This document shows, in pieces, positions 1 to 10,194 of a stretch of 64,000 bases of DNA; within the stretch, counting starts at the first letter, position 1, and the number at the start of each line of letters is the position of its first letter. The notes below the pieces were generated by a model. It was not told where the DNA came from, did no database searches, and was given only the letters and a program-made list of their open reading frames with translations. Source of the DNA: Carnimonas nigrificans ATCC BAA-78 (GTDB lineage: Bacteria; Pseudomonadota; Gammaproteobacteria; Pseudomonadales; Halomonadaceae); assembly GCF_000526695.1 (NCBI RefSeq), contig NZ_JAGO01000018.1:25363-89362 (forward strand), given 5' to 3'. The position numbers and the translations under genes were made by a program.

Positions 1-488
1 TTATCGCCCTGCTTGCCCACGGCAATCATCGCTTCAACGGAGTAGGTTTCCGGCACCTTAAGCGTCGCGGCGATTTTCTCCTTGTTGATGCCTGTCATGC
101 CGTGAGTGACCCAGCCCAGCTTTTCTGCCTGAAATGCAAGACTCGCCCAGGCAGCCCCTGTGTCAAAGGCGTAGCTGGGAAATTCGACTTCCGCCTGCGA
201 GGTCATGGTGATTTTTTTAGCCAGCACCACAATCAGCGCCGAGGCATTTTTGGCCCAGCTCTGGTTGAATTCGACCAGAAAATCCAGATAGGTGCTGAAG
301 CTCTCGCTGTCATTTTTGGAATAAGAGAAGCGCCATGGCTGAACGTTAAAGGCTGAAGGCGCCCAGCGGGCAGCTTCGAACAGGGTCAACAGCGTCTGGT
401 CATCAATGGCTTCACCGGTAAGCGAGCGCGGCGACCAGCGATTTACAAATAGCGCATCAGCGGGATACTGCGGTTGACGTTCAGACAT
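1..488 (-). CDS. Nitroreductase family protein (3' part outside window)
   Basis: The product begins MSERQPQYPADALFVNRWSP, and the frame is still open at base 1, so only the first ~162 residues are present. RWSPRSL near residue 18 and AARWAPSAFNVQPWRF near residue 40 are the FMN-binding N-terminal signatures of the nitroreductase fold. Members are cytosolic FMN enzymes that reduce nitro compounds, quinones or enones with NAD(P)H; the physiological substrate cannot be told from sequence. It is divergent from the yciH-like gene across ~170 bases that should hold both promoters. A second, more NfsB-like member lies at 57925-58575. Confidence 0.85.
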   Translation of the reverse strand, partial: MSERQPQYPADALFVNRWSPRSLTGEAIDDQTLLTLFEAARWAPSAFNVQPWRFSYSKNDSESFSTYLDFLVEFNQSWAKNASALIVVLAKKITMTSQAEVEFPSYAFDTGAAWASLAFQAEKLGWVTHGMTGINKEKIAATLKVPETYSVEAMIAVGKQGD

Positions 489-659
489 GGCATGGCCTCA
501 TGGATCAGTGCGAAGAAGGATGTGCCGCTGCATCAGCGACGATAGAACCACTTAAACATGGCGCACCGCCGCGCATAAAGTAAAGACTGTTTTGCCACTG
601 TTTTTATTCCATTACGGCCACTGCTATGCTCACGGGCATACATTCAGCAGGTAATTCCG

Positions 660-1034
660 ATGTCATCGTTAAAGGATCAATTGCAGGGCCACTTTGGATC
701 ACGCTCCGTGTACTCTACCGAGCATGGTGATCTGCGCGAAAACGAAGCGGATCAACAGCGACAGGCGCGTGATCAGCAGCGGCTGGACGAACTTGATGGA
801 ATTGTACGCATTCGCCGTGAAACCTCCGGTCGCAAGGGCAAGGGCGTGACCACCATCGAGGGGGTGCCACTTGCAGAAGATGGCCTGAAATCGCTCACGG
901 CTACTCTCAAGAAACGCTGCGGTAGCGGCGGCTCCCTGAAGGGGTACATTATTGAAATTCAGGGCGATCACCGCGACACCGTCAAGGCACTGCTTGAAGA
1001 ACAAGGCTTTAAAGTAAAACTGGCCGGGGGCTGA
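660..1034 (+). CDS. yciH: SUI1/eIF1-like translation factor YciH
   Basis: This 124-residue protein has the bacterial SUI1 (eIF1) layout: a charged, variable N-terminus, then IRIRRETSGRKGKGVTTIEG and a C-terminal alpha/beta domain with KKRCGSGGSLKG and IEIQGDHRD. The latter segments are the hallmark SUI1 core, involved in start-site fidelity in the eukaryotic and archaeal homologues. In bacteria YciH is non-essential and probably ribosome-associated. The start at 660 gives the family's usual length. A YbaY-like lipoprotein gene follows 61 bases later on the same strand. Confidence 0.9.
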   Translation: MSSLKDQLQGHFGSRSVYSTEHGDLRENEADQQRQARDQQRLDELDGIVRIRRETSGRKGKGVTTIEGVPLAEDGLKSLTATLKKRCGSGGSLKGYIIEIQGDHRDTVKALLEEQGFKVKLAGG

Positions 1035-1095
1035 GCAGCCTCCTGACACACCACGCTCGGCTCCGCCTACTCTCGTCATCTTAATGGAAATTGCT

Positions 1096-1515
1096 ATGCA
1101 CTCGATGATTCGCCCCCGTCAACTTCGCACGCTACTACTGGCAGGTACGCTGGGCTTACTGGGAGGCTGTTCATGGATGCCTTTCAGCGGCGGCCCCGAC
1201 TGGCAAACCCTGAACGGCACCGTAGGACTCTCCGATTCATCCCAGGTGCAGCAGGGGCAGATTCATCTGTCGCTGGTTGATCAGGACGACGGCGGCAGCC
1301 GCGTGGCCGTGACCCAGCAGCGCGTCACCGGCACCTGGCCCGAGCACTTCGAGCTGATGTACGACCACAACGGCATTGATGAAAGTCACCATTACGCGCT
1401 GACCGGCAGTCTTGTCATTGATGGCAAGCTCCGCTATGTAGAGCACGAAGCGGTTCCGGCACTCACTCAGGGTGCTCCCAGAAGCGCCGTGCAGCTGGTA
1501 TTGGCACCTCGCTAG
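1096..1515 (+). CDS. YbaY/YscW-like lipoprotein
   Basis: A signal peptide with the lipobox LLGGC (Cys about 25 residues in) marks an outer- or inner-membrane lipoprotein. The mature part (QTLNGTVGLSDSSQVQQGQI, then a short beta-rich domain ending in LVLAPR) resembles the YbaY/YscW pilotin-like family, a small beta sandwich. An in-frame ATG also exists at 1084, but the ATG at 1096 has the better ribosome site (TGGAAATTGCT) and gives a normal signal peptide. No secretion system lies nearby, so pilotin function is not implied. A terminator follows directly. Confidence 0.75.
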   Translation: MHSMIRPRQLRTLLLAGTLGLLGGCSWMPFSGGPDWQTLNGTVGLSDSSQVQQGQIHLSLVDQDDGGSRVAVTQQRVTGTWPEHFELMYDHNGIDESHHYALTGSLVIDGKLRYVEHEAVPALTQGAPRSAVQLVLAPR

Positions 1516-1528
1516 CCACACAGACACC

Positions 1529-1550
1529 AACGGCACCTCAGGGTGCCGTT
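1529..1550 (+). terminator. Rho-independent terminator after the YbaY-like gene
   Basis: AACGGCACC, a 4-base loop and GGTGCCGTT form a perfect 9-bp stem followed by TT. It lies 14 bases after the stop codon at 1515. Confidence 0.8.
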
Positions 1551-1564
1551 TTGGTTCATGCGCT

Positions 1565-2440
1565 CTACTCTTCAGTAATCAGCCCGACGATTGTTTTTCC
1601 CAGTGCTCTGATCGCTTCATCGCGCTGCGCCATCTGCTGACCAACGCCGGTCATGTAGATGGTAACGATAACCGGCTTGTGATGCGGCGGCTGCAAGAGC
1701 GCCACGATATTGCGCGTATTGTGAAGGCCGCTTCCCGTCTTGTCTGCTACCTGCCACTTCCGAGGCACTACCGCTCGCAGCAGTTCATCGGCAACCTGAT
1801 CGTTCTCCATCCAGTGAAGCAGTTGCTGACGCTGCGCTTTGGGTAGCGCATCACCGAGCAGCAATCGTTGCAGCGACAGCGCCATGGCGCGCGGGGAAGT
1901 GGTATCCCGTGCATCGCCTGGAGCGGCTTCATTCAATTGTGGTTCGAAACGATCAAGGCGCGTCACCTGATCCCCCAGAGTGCGAGCATACCGGGTCACC
2001 TGCTGCGGGCCGCCTAGCTGGTTCAATATCAGATTGGCCGCGGTATTATCGCTCACGCTCAAGGCAGCGCTGCAAAGTTGCGCCATGGTCAAACGCTGCC
2101 CGACATAGCGCGACGTTATCGGCGAATGAGCCACCAGCTGCTTTTCGGATAGCGGCGGCGCTTTGGATTCCAGCTGCTGACCGTCATGGCCGTTGTTATT
2201 CAATAGCGCCGCACACATGAATACCTTGGAGGTGCTCGCCATGGGAAAGCGCTGATCGGCCTGATAGTGCCAGGTGCGCCCGCTTTCAGTGTCCATCACG
2301 TAAGCGCCCACACGACCGCCTAAGGTCTGCTCAATACGGGCTGCCTGCTTACTCAGCGGATCAACGGGAGCGGTATCGGCATGTGCGCTGCCTAACCACA
2401 CGAAAAAAGTGCAACAAGCCAATAACCATCGCATCTGCAT
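1565..2440 (-). CDS. Class A (serine) beta-lactamase
   Basis: This 291-residue exported enzyme hydrolyses beta-lactams in the periplasm. A Sec signal peptide (to about SAHA/DT, residue 21) precedes a full set of class A motifs: S69-T-S-K72 (nucleophile and Lys), S130-D-N132, the omega-loop E166-P-Q-L-N170 with the general base Glu, and K234-T-G236. These are protein positions that happen to match Ambler numbering. Position 168 is Gln where TEM-like enzymes have Glu; it is not catalytic. The gene starts 16 bases after the RNase T2 stop and is probably co-transcribed with it. No regulator (ampR-like) or mobile element adjoins, so it looks resident rather than acquired. Substrate range cannot be read from this. 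Confidence 0.92.
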   Translation of the reverse strand: MQMRWLLACCTFFVWLGSAHADTAPVDPLSKQAARIEQTLGGRVGAYVMDTESGRTWHYQADQRFPMASTSKVFMCAALLNNNGHDGQQLESKAPPLSEKQLVAHSPITSRYVGQRLTMAQLCSAALSVSDNTAANLILNQLGGPQQVTRYARTLGDQVTRLDRFEPQLNEAAPGDARDTTSPRAMALSLQRLLLGDALPKAQRQQLLHWMENDQVADELLRAVVPRKWQVADKTGSGLHNTRNIVALLQPPHHKPVIVTIYMTGVGQQMAQRDEAIRALGKTIVGLITEE

Positions 2441-2456
2441 AAGTGTCCTGCCTGTT

Positions 2457-3272
2457 TTATAGATTCACGTTACGGTCACAGCGCCCGCGCCCCGCCTGAC
2501 CAAAGCTGCTGCTGGCAGGAAAGTTATCCAGCTGATTGCCTTTGATACCAATCCGCAGCTCGGTAAGACGCCCGCTACGGTCGCACATCAGCATCAGCGC
2601 CCTGCTGCTGGTATTAAACGTGGAGCCAAAGGTGGCAAGAATATCCTGACGCGCGACCTGCTGACCACGGTGATTGGCGAGCCATTGCCCGAAGCGGCTG
2701 CCTTCCACCTTATGGAAGAGCGTGATGGCGTGATCAAAATACCGGTCAGCCGAAATATTGAAACAGGCACCATGCTTCGCGTATTCGTGGCGATCGAGAC
2801 AGCTTTTCTCACCGGGCATCACCGCTGCCAGCGCCGAGGAAGTGCCACCTTCCAACGCCGGTTTTGAGAACGAGCAGAAGCTGCCGCTGTGCTGACGATC
2901 AACCGCGAAACAGCCGTCACGGTTCCACTCAGAGCGACGCACGCCTTGCTGCGCCAGTTCGTGTGGCACACCGGGCCATAGTCCATGCAGCACCAGCGCA
3001 TGGCTGCTGTCGCTACGACACTCAGGGCGTTCTTGATGCCCCTGACAGAAGCCGGGCTGCCAACTGAGCGCCAGCGTAAAATCATTCACCGCAGCGAAAT
3101 CCAGCTTTCCATCTTGCTGAAATGAAGGTGCCGATTGCTGCTGGTTGTTGCCAGAATGTGGTGAAGAGCGCGGTGACGAATGCGAGCCATACTGATTCCA
3201 CACGGCTCCCACGCCAAATACCATGACCCAAATCACCGCAACGGCAATTTTCCTTGTATGTTTCTTGTTCAT
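2457..3272 (-). CDS. rna: Ribonuclease T2 family (RNase I-like)
   Basis: A periplasmic or membrane-anchored endoribonuclease of the T2 family, 271 residues against about 268 in E. coli RNase I. An N-terminal hydrophobic segment (residues 9-24) acts as signal or anchor. The two catalytic blocks are intact: CAS I as VLHGLWP (residues 94-100) and CAS II as HEYAKHGAC (162-170), providing the two His plus Glu/Lys. Several Cys residues fit the usual disulfides. It is upstream of, and probably in an operon with, the beta-lactamase. The expected role is degradation of external or leaked RNA to 2',3'-cyclic nucleotides. Confidence 0.93.
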   Translation of the reverse strand: MNKKHTRKIAVAVIWVMVFGVGAVWNQYGSHSSPRSSPHSGNNQQQSAPSFQQDGKLDFAAVNDFTLALSWQPGFCQGHQERPECRSDSSHALVLHGLWPGVPHELAQQGVRRSEWNRDGCFAVDRQHSGSFCSFSKPALEGGTSSALAAVMPGEKSCLDRHEYAKHGACFNISADRYFDHAITLFHKVEGSRFGQWLANHRGQQVARQDILATFGSTFNTSSRALMLMCDRSGRLTELRIGIKGNQLDNFPASSSFGQAGRGRCDRNVNL

Positions 3273-3510
3273 CTTGCGATCCTATCGGTGCAGAATAACG
3301 CCCTGCAGGGCGAATGCCGATGCGCTACTGATAGCCAGCAGGCGCCATATGAAATGGCCGTAGCGTCTTCCTTCATGACATGGCTTGAACAGGGCATACG
3401 CACAGGCATAAATTGACCATAACAACGCCCCTGCGAGTCGGCTGTGTAAGCTCTATCTCTATAAGTGCTTATTATCCTTCAGCGTCTTATCTTCAAGGAA
3501 TCCTGCGACC

Positions 3511-4728
3511 GTGTCCGATACTCACTCTTCTTCATTTGATGCCGTGGCGGATCAACCTGATACGCCGCAAGAGCCGCAGCAAAGTACGTCGAGCCCTTAT
3601 CGCCGCGCCTCCATTGCCTTCTTTTTCGCGCTGTCCGGGCTGGCGATGTCGAACTGGGCGGTGCGCTTGCCTGATATCCGCCGCACGCTCGCCATCAATG
3701 ATGCGCAGATCGGTCTGCTGCTGCTGTGCCCCGTGGTAGGTTCACTGGGACTGACGCTGCTCTCCAGCTATCTCATTGGCACCTTCGGCAGCCGTCGTAC
3801 CACACGTATCGGCTCTTATCTGATCGTGCTGTCGCTGGTGCTGATCGGCTGGTCGCCCAACCCTTATACATTGGGCGGTGCGCTGCTGGTGTTTGGGGCG
3901 GGCATGGGGCTGATGAACATTTCGATGAACGATCAGGCTTCCAGTCTTGAACGCCGCTACCGGCGCTCGATTATGTCATCGTTTCACGGCGTCTTCAGCC
4001 TGGGTGGCATGGTCGGCTCGCTTAGCGGCGGCGCGCTGGCGAGTATTGGCCTGATTCCTGCCTACCACCTGACGCTGATCGCGGCCCTGCTGTTTGTCGG
4101 TATTCTGGTCAGCAAACGGTTGCTGATCAAACCTCAGCCACGTCAGCAAACGGCCAAAGGGCCGCTGTTTGTGGTTCCCAAAGGACGACTGTGGCTGATC
4201 GGCGGTATCGCGGCAGCCACCGTCTTTGTCGAAGGGTCGATGGCCGACTGGTCTTCGCTGTTCTTGACCGAGGCAGGCTCCTCAACCGGCTTTGCAGCGT
4301 TAGGTCTGGCGGTATTTACCGGCTCCATGGCGGTGGGACGCCTGCTGGGTGACAAATGGATTGATGCCGCTGGCCCACGGATTGCTCTACAGGTAGGTGG
4401 AATATTAGGCATTGTCGGGCTGGGCATTGCAGTGATCTTTGCCACTCCGGTTGCCTCGTTGATCGGCTTCGTACTGGCAGGACTCGGCATGGCCTCGCTG
4501 TTCCCCTGCCTGATTGGACTGGCCGGCAAAACACCCGATATGGAGCCTTCCCAAGCGATTTCGTCAGTCGCCATGATGGGCTATGTCAGCATGATGGGCG
4601 GCCCGCCGATGCTGGGCTTTCTTTCTCATGCGGTAGGCTTGCGCCTGGCCTTCGTGGCACTGCTGCTGTCATCCATTGTGATTGTGGCACTGGCAAGCCC
4701 CGCAGCACGCAGCAAAAGCAACCAGTAG
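3511..4728 (+). CDS. MFS transporter, YbjJ/fucose-permease-like
   Basis: This 405-residue major facilitator protein has about 12 hydrophobic segments. The GTG start at 3511 is preceded by AAGGAA. Family traits include NWAVRLPDIRRTL after TM1, the GMGLMNISMN region of TM4-5 and SFHGVFSLGGMVG, which are typical of YbjJ-like transporters whose substrates are mostly unknown. A paralogue with the same motifs lies at 35841-37064. It is probably a single-gene unit, since the flanking genes are divergent (rna) or well spaced (porin). Confidence 0.85.
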   Translation: MSDTHSSSFDAVADQPDTPQEPQQSTSSPYRRASIAFFFALSGLAMSNWAVRLPDIRRTLAINDAQIGLLLLCPVVGSLGLTLLSSYLIGTFGSRRTTRIGSYLIVLSLVLIGWSPNPYTLGGALLVFGAGMGLMNISMNDQASSLERRYRRSIMSSFHGVFSLGGMVGSLSGGALASIGLIPAYHLTLIAALLFVGILVSKRLLIKPQPRQQTAKGPLFVVPKGRLWLIGGIAAATVFVEGSMADWSSLFLTEAGSSTGFAALGLAVFTGSMAVGRLLGDKWIDAAGPRIALQVGGILGIVGLGIAVIFATPVASLIGFVLAGLGMASLFPCLIGLAGKTPDMEPSQAISSVAMMGYVSMMGGPPMLGFLSHAVGLRLAFVALLLSSIVIVALASPAARSKSNQ

Positions 4729-4822
4729 CTATTTTATAGCGTCTGACTGGCGTATCAGCGCAGGAATGAATGGTCATTCATATCGACGAAGGAATACTCG
4801 ACTAAAGAGAGTTTGGAGCAAC

Positions 4823-6521
<1,699 letters not shown>

Positions 6522-6528
6522 CACGATT

Positions 6529-6575
6529 CAAGCCCCGCCCCTTCTGCGCGTAACTAGCCAGAAGGGCGGGGCTTG
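6529..6575. terminator. Strong terminator between porin and binding-protein gene
   Basis: Arms of 16 bases (6529-6544 and 6560-6575, core AAGCCCCGCCC/GGGCGGGGCTT) pair perfectly, starting 8 bases after the porin stop. It sits between convergent genes and may serve both directions. Confidence 0.75.
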
Positions 6576-6632
6576 TGAGTGTGGGGAAGAGTGAGTGTGT
6601 AGAGAGTGAAGGTGGAGAATGTGGATGATAAT

Positions 6633-6656
6633 GCTGAGCGGGATTTCCCGCTCAGC
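6633..6656 (-). terminator. Hairpin downstream of the sugar-binding-protein gene
   Basis: GCTGAGCGGG-ATTT-CCCGCTCAGC is a perfect 10-bp stem with a 4-base loop, 40 bases past the binding-protein stop on the minus strand. There is no clear T-run, so it may stabilise the transcript rather than terminate it. Confidence 0.45.
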
Positions 6657-6696
6657 CAGTCATATCAGAAGGGTTTGCTTCAGAGAGCAGCTTGTA

Positions 6697-7998
6697 TCAA
6701 TCGCTATCCTTCGGTGCAGCAATCTCAGCGCGTCTCACCAGCCTTGTCATGTCACGTTCAAGCCTTGAAATGGCATCATCCACCGAGGTCTCGCCGCCCA
6801 ATACGCTGTGGGTGCGATTGAAGATGGAGTTGGTGTAGCGCGGATAAAGCGTTTTCACCACACTGGCGGGGCGCACGATGGCCTCTTCCACGGCCGTCTG
6901 CACGTACGCGAAATAGGGCAGCGCTTTCAGGATATCCGGGTCCTTGTACAGATCAGTGTAAGAAGGCATGAACGAGAGTTTAAGCGCGCGCTTTTTCTGC
7001 TCCTCCTTGCTGGAGATCAAGGCCACCAAATCCGCGGCCTCCTTCTGATGCGTCGAATAGCGTGGAACCGCGACACTCCAGCCTCCCAGAGTAGAGCGAT
7101 GCGTGCCTGTTTCTCCAGCCGGCATGGGCGCTACGCCAATTTTTCCTCTGACCGGGCTACTGGGGTTTTGGGCCAGTGCCCAGGCATAGCTCCAGTTACG
7201 CATGAACACTGAATTTCCTGACTGGAACACCCCGCGCGACTGCTCTTCTTCATAACTCAGCGCACCCTGGGGAGAAATACCGCCGATCCAGCCACGAGCA
7301 CGTTCAAGGGAGCGTCGCAAGGCGGGGGTATCCACCTCCGGTTGCCCATCCTCATTGATCAGTACACCGCCACCTTCCGATGCCGTCCATTCCAGCAGGT
7401 TGCAGGTCAGCCCCTCATAGGACTTGCCCTGAAACACATAGCCCCATATCCGGTTACCCGCCTGACGCTCTTGCTGCTGAATATAGGCGGCGGTCTCTTC
7501 CATTTCATCCCAGTTTTTCGGCACCTCACGGTGATACTTGTCGAGCAGATCCTTGCGATAAAACAGCAGGCTGGAATCCACATAGGCAGGCAGTGCCTTG
7601 ATTCTGCCCTCCACCGTATTGTTATTGATCGTATTCTCGAATTGACCACTGCCAAGATCTCCCGGCAGCAGCGTATTGAGATCGGACAAATGCGCATCCA
7701 GAATCCCGGCCCAGGTGGTATCAATCAGGATCACATCCAGATCACTCGAACCGGCACTCAACAGCTGCTGATAAAGCGAGAGCTTTTCGTTGGCGGAAGA
7801 GGGAAGAGAAACGAAGTTAACCTGATTACCGGTACGTTTCTCCCACTCCTGCACGGCATCCAGACAAGGATCATTGCTGGAACCATCACCACAGGTAATA
7901 TTAAGGGTTACTCCTTCGGCGGCGGCATTAGAGGCCGCAAACAGAAGGCCCAGGGTGATACTGCTGGCAACAATCCAGCGGTGAGTTAAAAGCCTCAT
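6697..7998 (-). CDS. ABC sugar-binding protein (alpha-glucoside/trehalose-maltose type)
   Basis: Periplasmic solute-binding protein, 433 residues, with a cleavable signal peptide (SNAAAE, about residue 28). The start of the mature protein (VTLNITCGDGSSNDPCLDAV), two nearby Cys and the overall style match the ThuE/MalE-like carbohydrate family 1 binding proteins. FQGKSYEGLTCNLLEW and GGWSVAVP are conserved ligand-side segments in this family. It is the last gene of the run alpha-glucosidase, permease, permease, ATPase, binding protein. Placing the binding protein last is less common than first. The ligand is probably an alpha-linked disaccharide, judged from the linked GH13 enzyme. Confidence 0.87.
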   Translation of the reverse strand: MRLLTHRWIVASSITLGLLFAASNAAAEGVTLNITCGDGSSNDPCLDAVQEWEKRTGNQVNFVSLPSSANEKLSLYQQLLSAGSSDLDVILIDTTWAGILDAHLSDLNTLLPGDLGSGQFENTINNNTVEGRIKALPAYVDSSLLFYRKDLLDKYHREVPKNWDEMEETAAYIQQQERQAGNRIWGYVFQGKSYEGLTCNLLEWTASEGGGVLINEDGQPEVDTPALRRSLERARGWIGGISPQGALSYEEEQSRGVFQSGNSVFMRNWSYAWALAQNPSSPVRGKIGVAPMPAGETGTHRSTLGGWSVAVPRYSTHQKEAADLVALISSKEEQKKRALKLSFMPSYTDLYKDPDILKALPYFAYVQTAVEEAIVRPASVVKTLYPRYTNSIFNRTHSVLGGETSVDDAISRLERDMTRLVRRAEIAAPKDSD

Positions 7999-8027
7999 GC
8001 CACTTTCCTCCTACAGCATCCATGTAT

Positions 8028-9146
8028 TCAACACTCGATAGCAGTCACACCGGGGCGAGGTAACGCCTGACCGTCGCCATCGAAAAGGTGCGCGTGTTCA
8101 ACCGAGAAGGAGACAGCCACCTTGTCGCCAATCGCCAGCTCGTTACCGGCGGGGGCACGGCAAACCGGGAAATTCATGTCAAGATTGCTGGTGCCATCGG
8201 GAGGAAGCAGATAGACATAGATCTCATTGCCCAGATATTCAATATTGCTGACCGTAAAGCTATGTTGATCGTTGCTTGGCGTTAGCTGCATATGCTCAGG
8301 CCGAATGCCAAGCGTGAGCCTGGAAGTTCCGCCCGTTGATGCAAATGGCAGCCTGATCGCACTGATGCCCTTGCCTTGAATCTGAACACCCTGCTCATCG
8401 CTGGTGCTTACTTCAACATCGAAGAAGTTCATCTTCGGTGAGCCAATAAAACCTGCCACGAAGGTGTTGGCGGGCCGTTCAAACAGCTCGCGCGGCGAGC
8501 CAGCCTGCTCGATATGGCCTGCGTTCAGCACCACAATCTTGTCGGCCAGCGTCATCGCTTCGGTCTGGTCGTGTGTTACATAGATCATGGTGGAACCAAG
8601 CAGCTTATGAAGCCGCGCAATTTCAACGCGCATACGTACACGCAGCGCAGCATCCAGGTTGGAAAGCGGCTCATCCATCAGCAGGATGTCCGATTCACGG
8701 GCGATGGCTCGACCAATCGCCACACGCTGACGCTGACCGCCGGAAAGCTGCTTGGGCTTGCGCCCCATCAATTCATCAAGCTGAAGAATCTTGGCGGTTT
8801 CCATCACCCGTTGACGTACCGCTTCCTTATCCTGACCCGCCAGCTTCAGGCCAAAGGCAATATTGTCGAAAACGGTCATGTGCGGATAAAGCGCATAGGA
8901 CTGGAAAACCATGCCCACGCCACGCTCACGCGGCGGCAGGTCATTGACCAGCTGTCCGCCGATGTGAAGCTCTCCATCACTGATCGACTCAAGTCCGGCA
9001 ATCAGCCGCAACAGGGTTGACTTGCCGCACCCGGAGGGGCCGACCAGCACCGCGAATTCACCATTTTTGATCTCAAGATCAACACCCTTGATGATCAGAT
9101 TGCCGCCAAACTCTTTTTTTACCTGCTGAAGCCTGACATCCGCCAT
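8028..9146 (-). CDS. Sugar ABC transporter ATPase, MalK/UgpC family
   Basis: A 372-residue ATPase that powers the adjacent importer. Walker A is GPSGCGKST (~residues 37-45), the signature is LSGGQRQRVAIGRA, and Walker B is DILLMDEPLSNLDAALR, followed by the H-loop (YVTHDQTEAMT). The C-terminal ~130 residues form the TOBE/OB regulatory domain typical of the MalK/MsmK/ThuK group, with LGIRPEHMQLT. It is separated by 184 bases from the upstream permease gene and by 29 from the binding-protein gene. It is a paralogue of the ugpC-type ATPase at 14120-15175. Confidence 0.93.
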   Translation of the reverse strand: MADVRLQQVKKEFGGNLIIKGVDLEIKNGEFAVLVGPSGCGKSTLLRLIAGLESISDGELHIGGQLVNDLPPRERGVGMVFQSYALYPHMTVFDNIAFGLKLAGQDKEAVRQRVMETAKILQLDELMGRKPKQLSGGQRQRVAIGRAIARESDILLMDEPLSNLDAALRVRMRVEIARLHKLLGSTMIYVTHDQTEAMTLADKIVVLNAGHIEQAGSPRELFERPANTFVAGFIGSPKMNFFDVEVSTSDEQGVQIQGKGISAIRLPFASTGGTSRLTLGIRPEHMQLTPSNDQHSFTVSNIEYLGNEIYVYLLPPDGTSNLDMNFPVCRAPAGNELAIGDKVAVSFSVEHAHLFDGDGQALPRPGVTAIEC

Positions 9147-9330
9147 CGTTCACTCTCCCTGCCATCCATTCATTAACGCATATGTCTCGGGCCAGCCCTG
9201 GCATTTCTGCAAGGTGACTGCGACCAACCATGCGGCGTCAGATATCGTTTGGTGGGCATCCCCCTGCAAAAACCTGTCCCTTGTGCAGCAGTTTCTGCCT
9301 GGCCTGATCAGCGCCCACCCTTGTCAGTGT

Positions 9331-10194
9331 CTAGCCTTTAACAGCACCCGCCGTCAGGCCGGAAACAATACGGCGCTGGAAAATCATCACCAGCACCACC
9401 AGAGGCACCGTCACTACCACTGAAGCCGCCATCAATACTCCCCACGGCAGCTCAAACTGGCTGTTACCTGAAATCATCGCGATTGCCACCGGCACGGTGC
9501 GCTGCTCGTTGGTCAGCACGAACGTCAGGGCAAACAGAAACTCGTTCCACGCGGCAATAAAGGCCAGCAGCCCGGTCGTCACCATGGCCGGCACCATCAA
9601 TGGCAAGAACACACGGGTCAGCGTTACCCAGGGCGTCGCTCCATCCATGATGGCCGCTTCTTCCAGCTCATTGGGAAGCTGACGTATGAAGGTGGTCATC
9701 ACCCACACCGTAAAAGGCAAAGTGAAGATGCTGTAGGAAAGCACCAGCGACCAGGGCGTGTTGTAGATGCCCAGCCAGCGAATGACTTCAAACAGTCCTG
9801 ACAACACGGCAATCTGCGGAAACATCGAGACGCCCAGCACCACCACCATCACCATGCCGCGCCCGCGAAAGCGCACCCTGCCAAGCGCATAGGCTGCTGC
9901 CAGCCCCAGTAACAGCGCCAACAGAACCACCAGCACGGCAACCAGCGCCGAGTTAAAGATGCTGCGGCTAAAGGTTGGCTGCGCAAACAGGGTACGATAG
10001 TTGGAAAAATCCAGCGCTGTCGGTAATGCACTGACCTCGAACAGCGCGCTGGAAGGCTTAAACGATGAGATAAGCGCGTAATAGAAAGGGAAAATAGCGT
10101 AGAAAGTGAGCGCTATGACCAATACCCAAAATCCCGCCCGCAAGAGCACGCGCTTAAAGGCCGCAGCCTTGTCTGGAGTACGTTCACGGTTCAT
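9331..10194 (-). CDS. Sugar ABC permease, MalG-like
   Basis: Inner-membrane permease of 287 residues with about six hydrophobic segments. The EAA loop that contacts the ATPase reads EEAAIMDGATPWVTLTRVFLPL. The gene overlaps the upstream MalF-like permease by four bases (ATGA), so the two are translationally coupled. Together they form the channel of the alpha-glucoside importer. Confidence 0.93.
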   Translation of the reverse strand: MNRERTPDKAAAFKRVLLRAGFWVLVIALTFYAIFPFYYALISSFKPSSALFEVSALPTALDFSNYRTLFAQPTFSRSIFNSALVAVLVVLLALLLGLAAAYALGRVRFRGRGMVMVVVLGVSMFPQIAVLSGLFEVIRWLGIYNTPWSLVLSYSIFTLPFTVWVMTTFIRQLPNELEEAAIMDGATPWVTLTRVFLPLMVPAMVTTGLLAFIAAWNEFLFALTFVLTNEQRTVPVAIAMISGNSQFELPWGVLMAASVVVTVPLVVLVMIFQRRIVSGLTAGAVKG

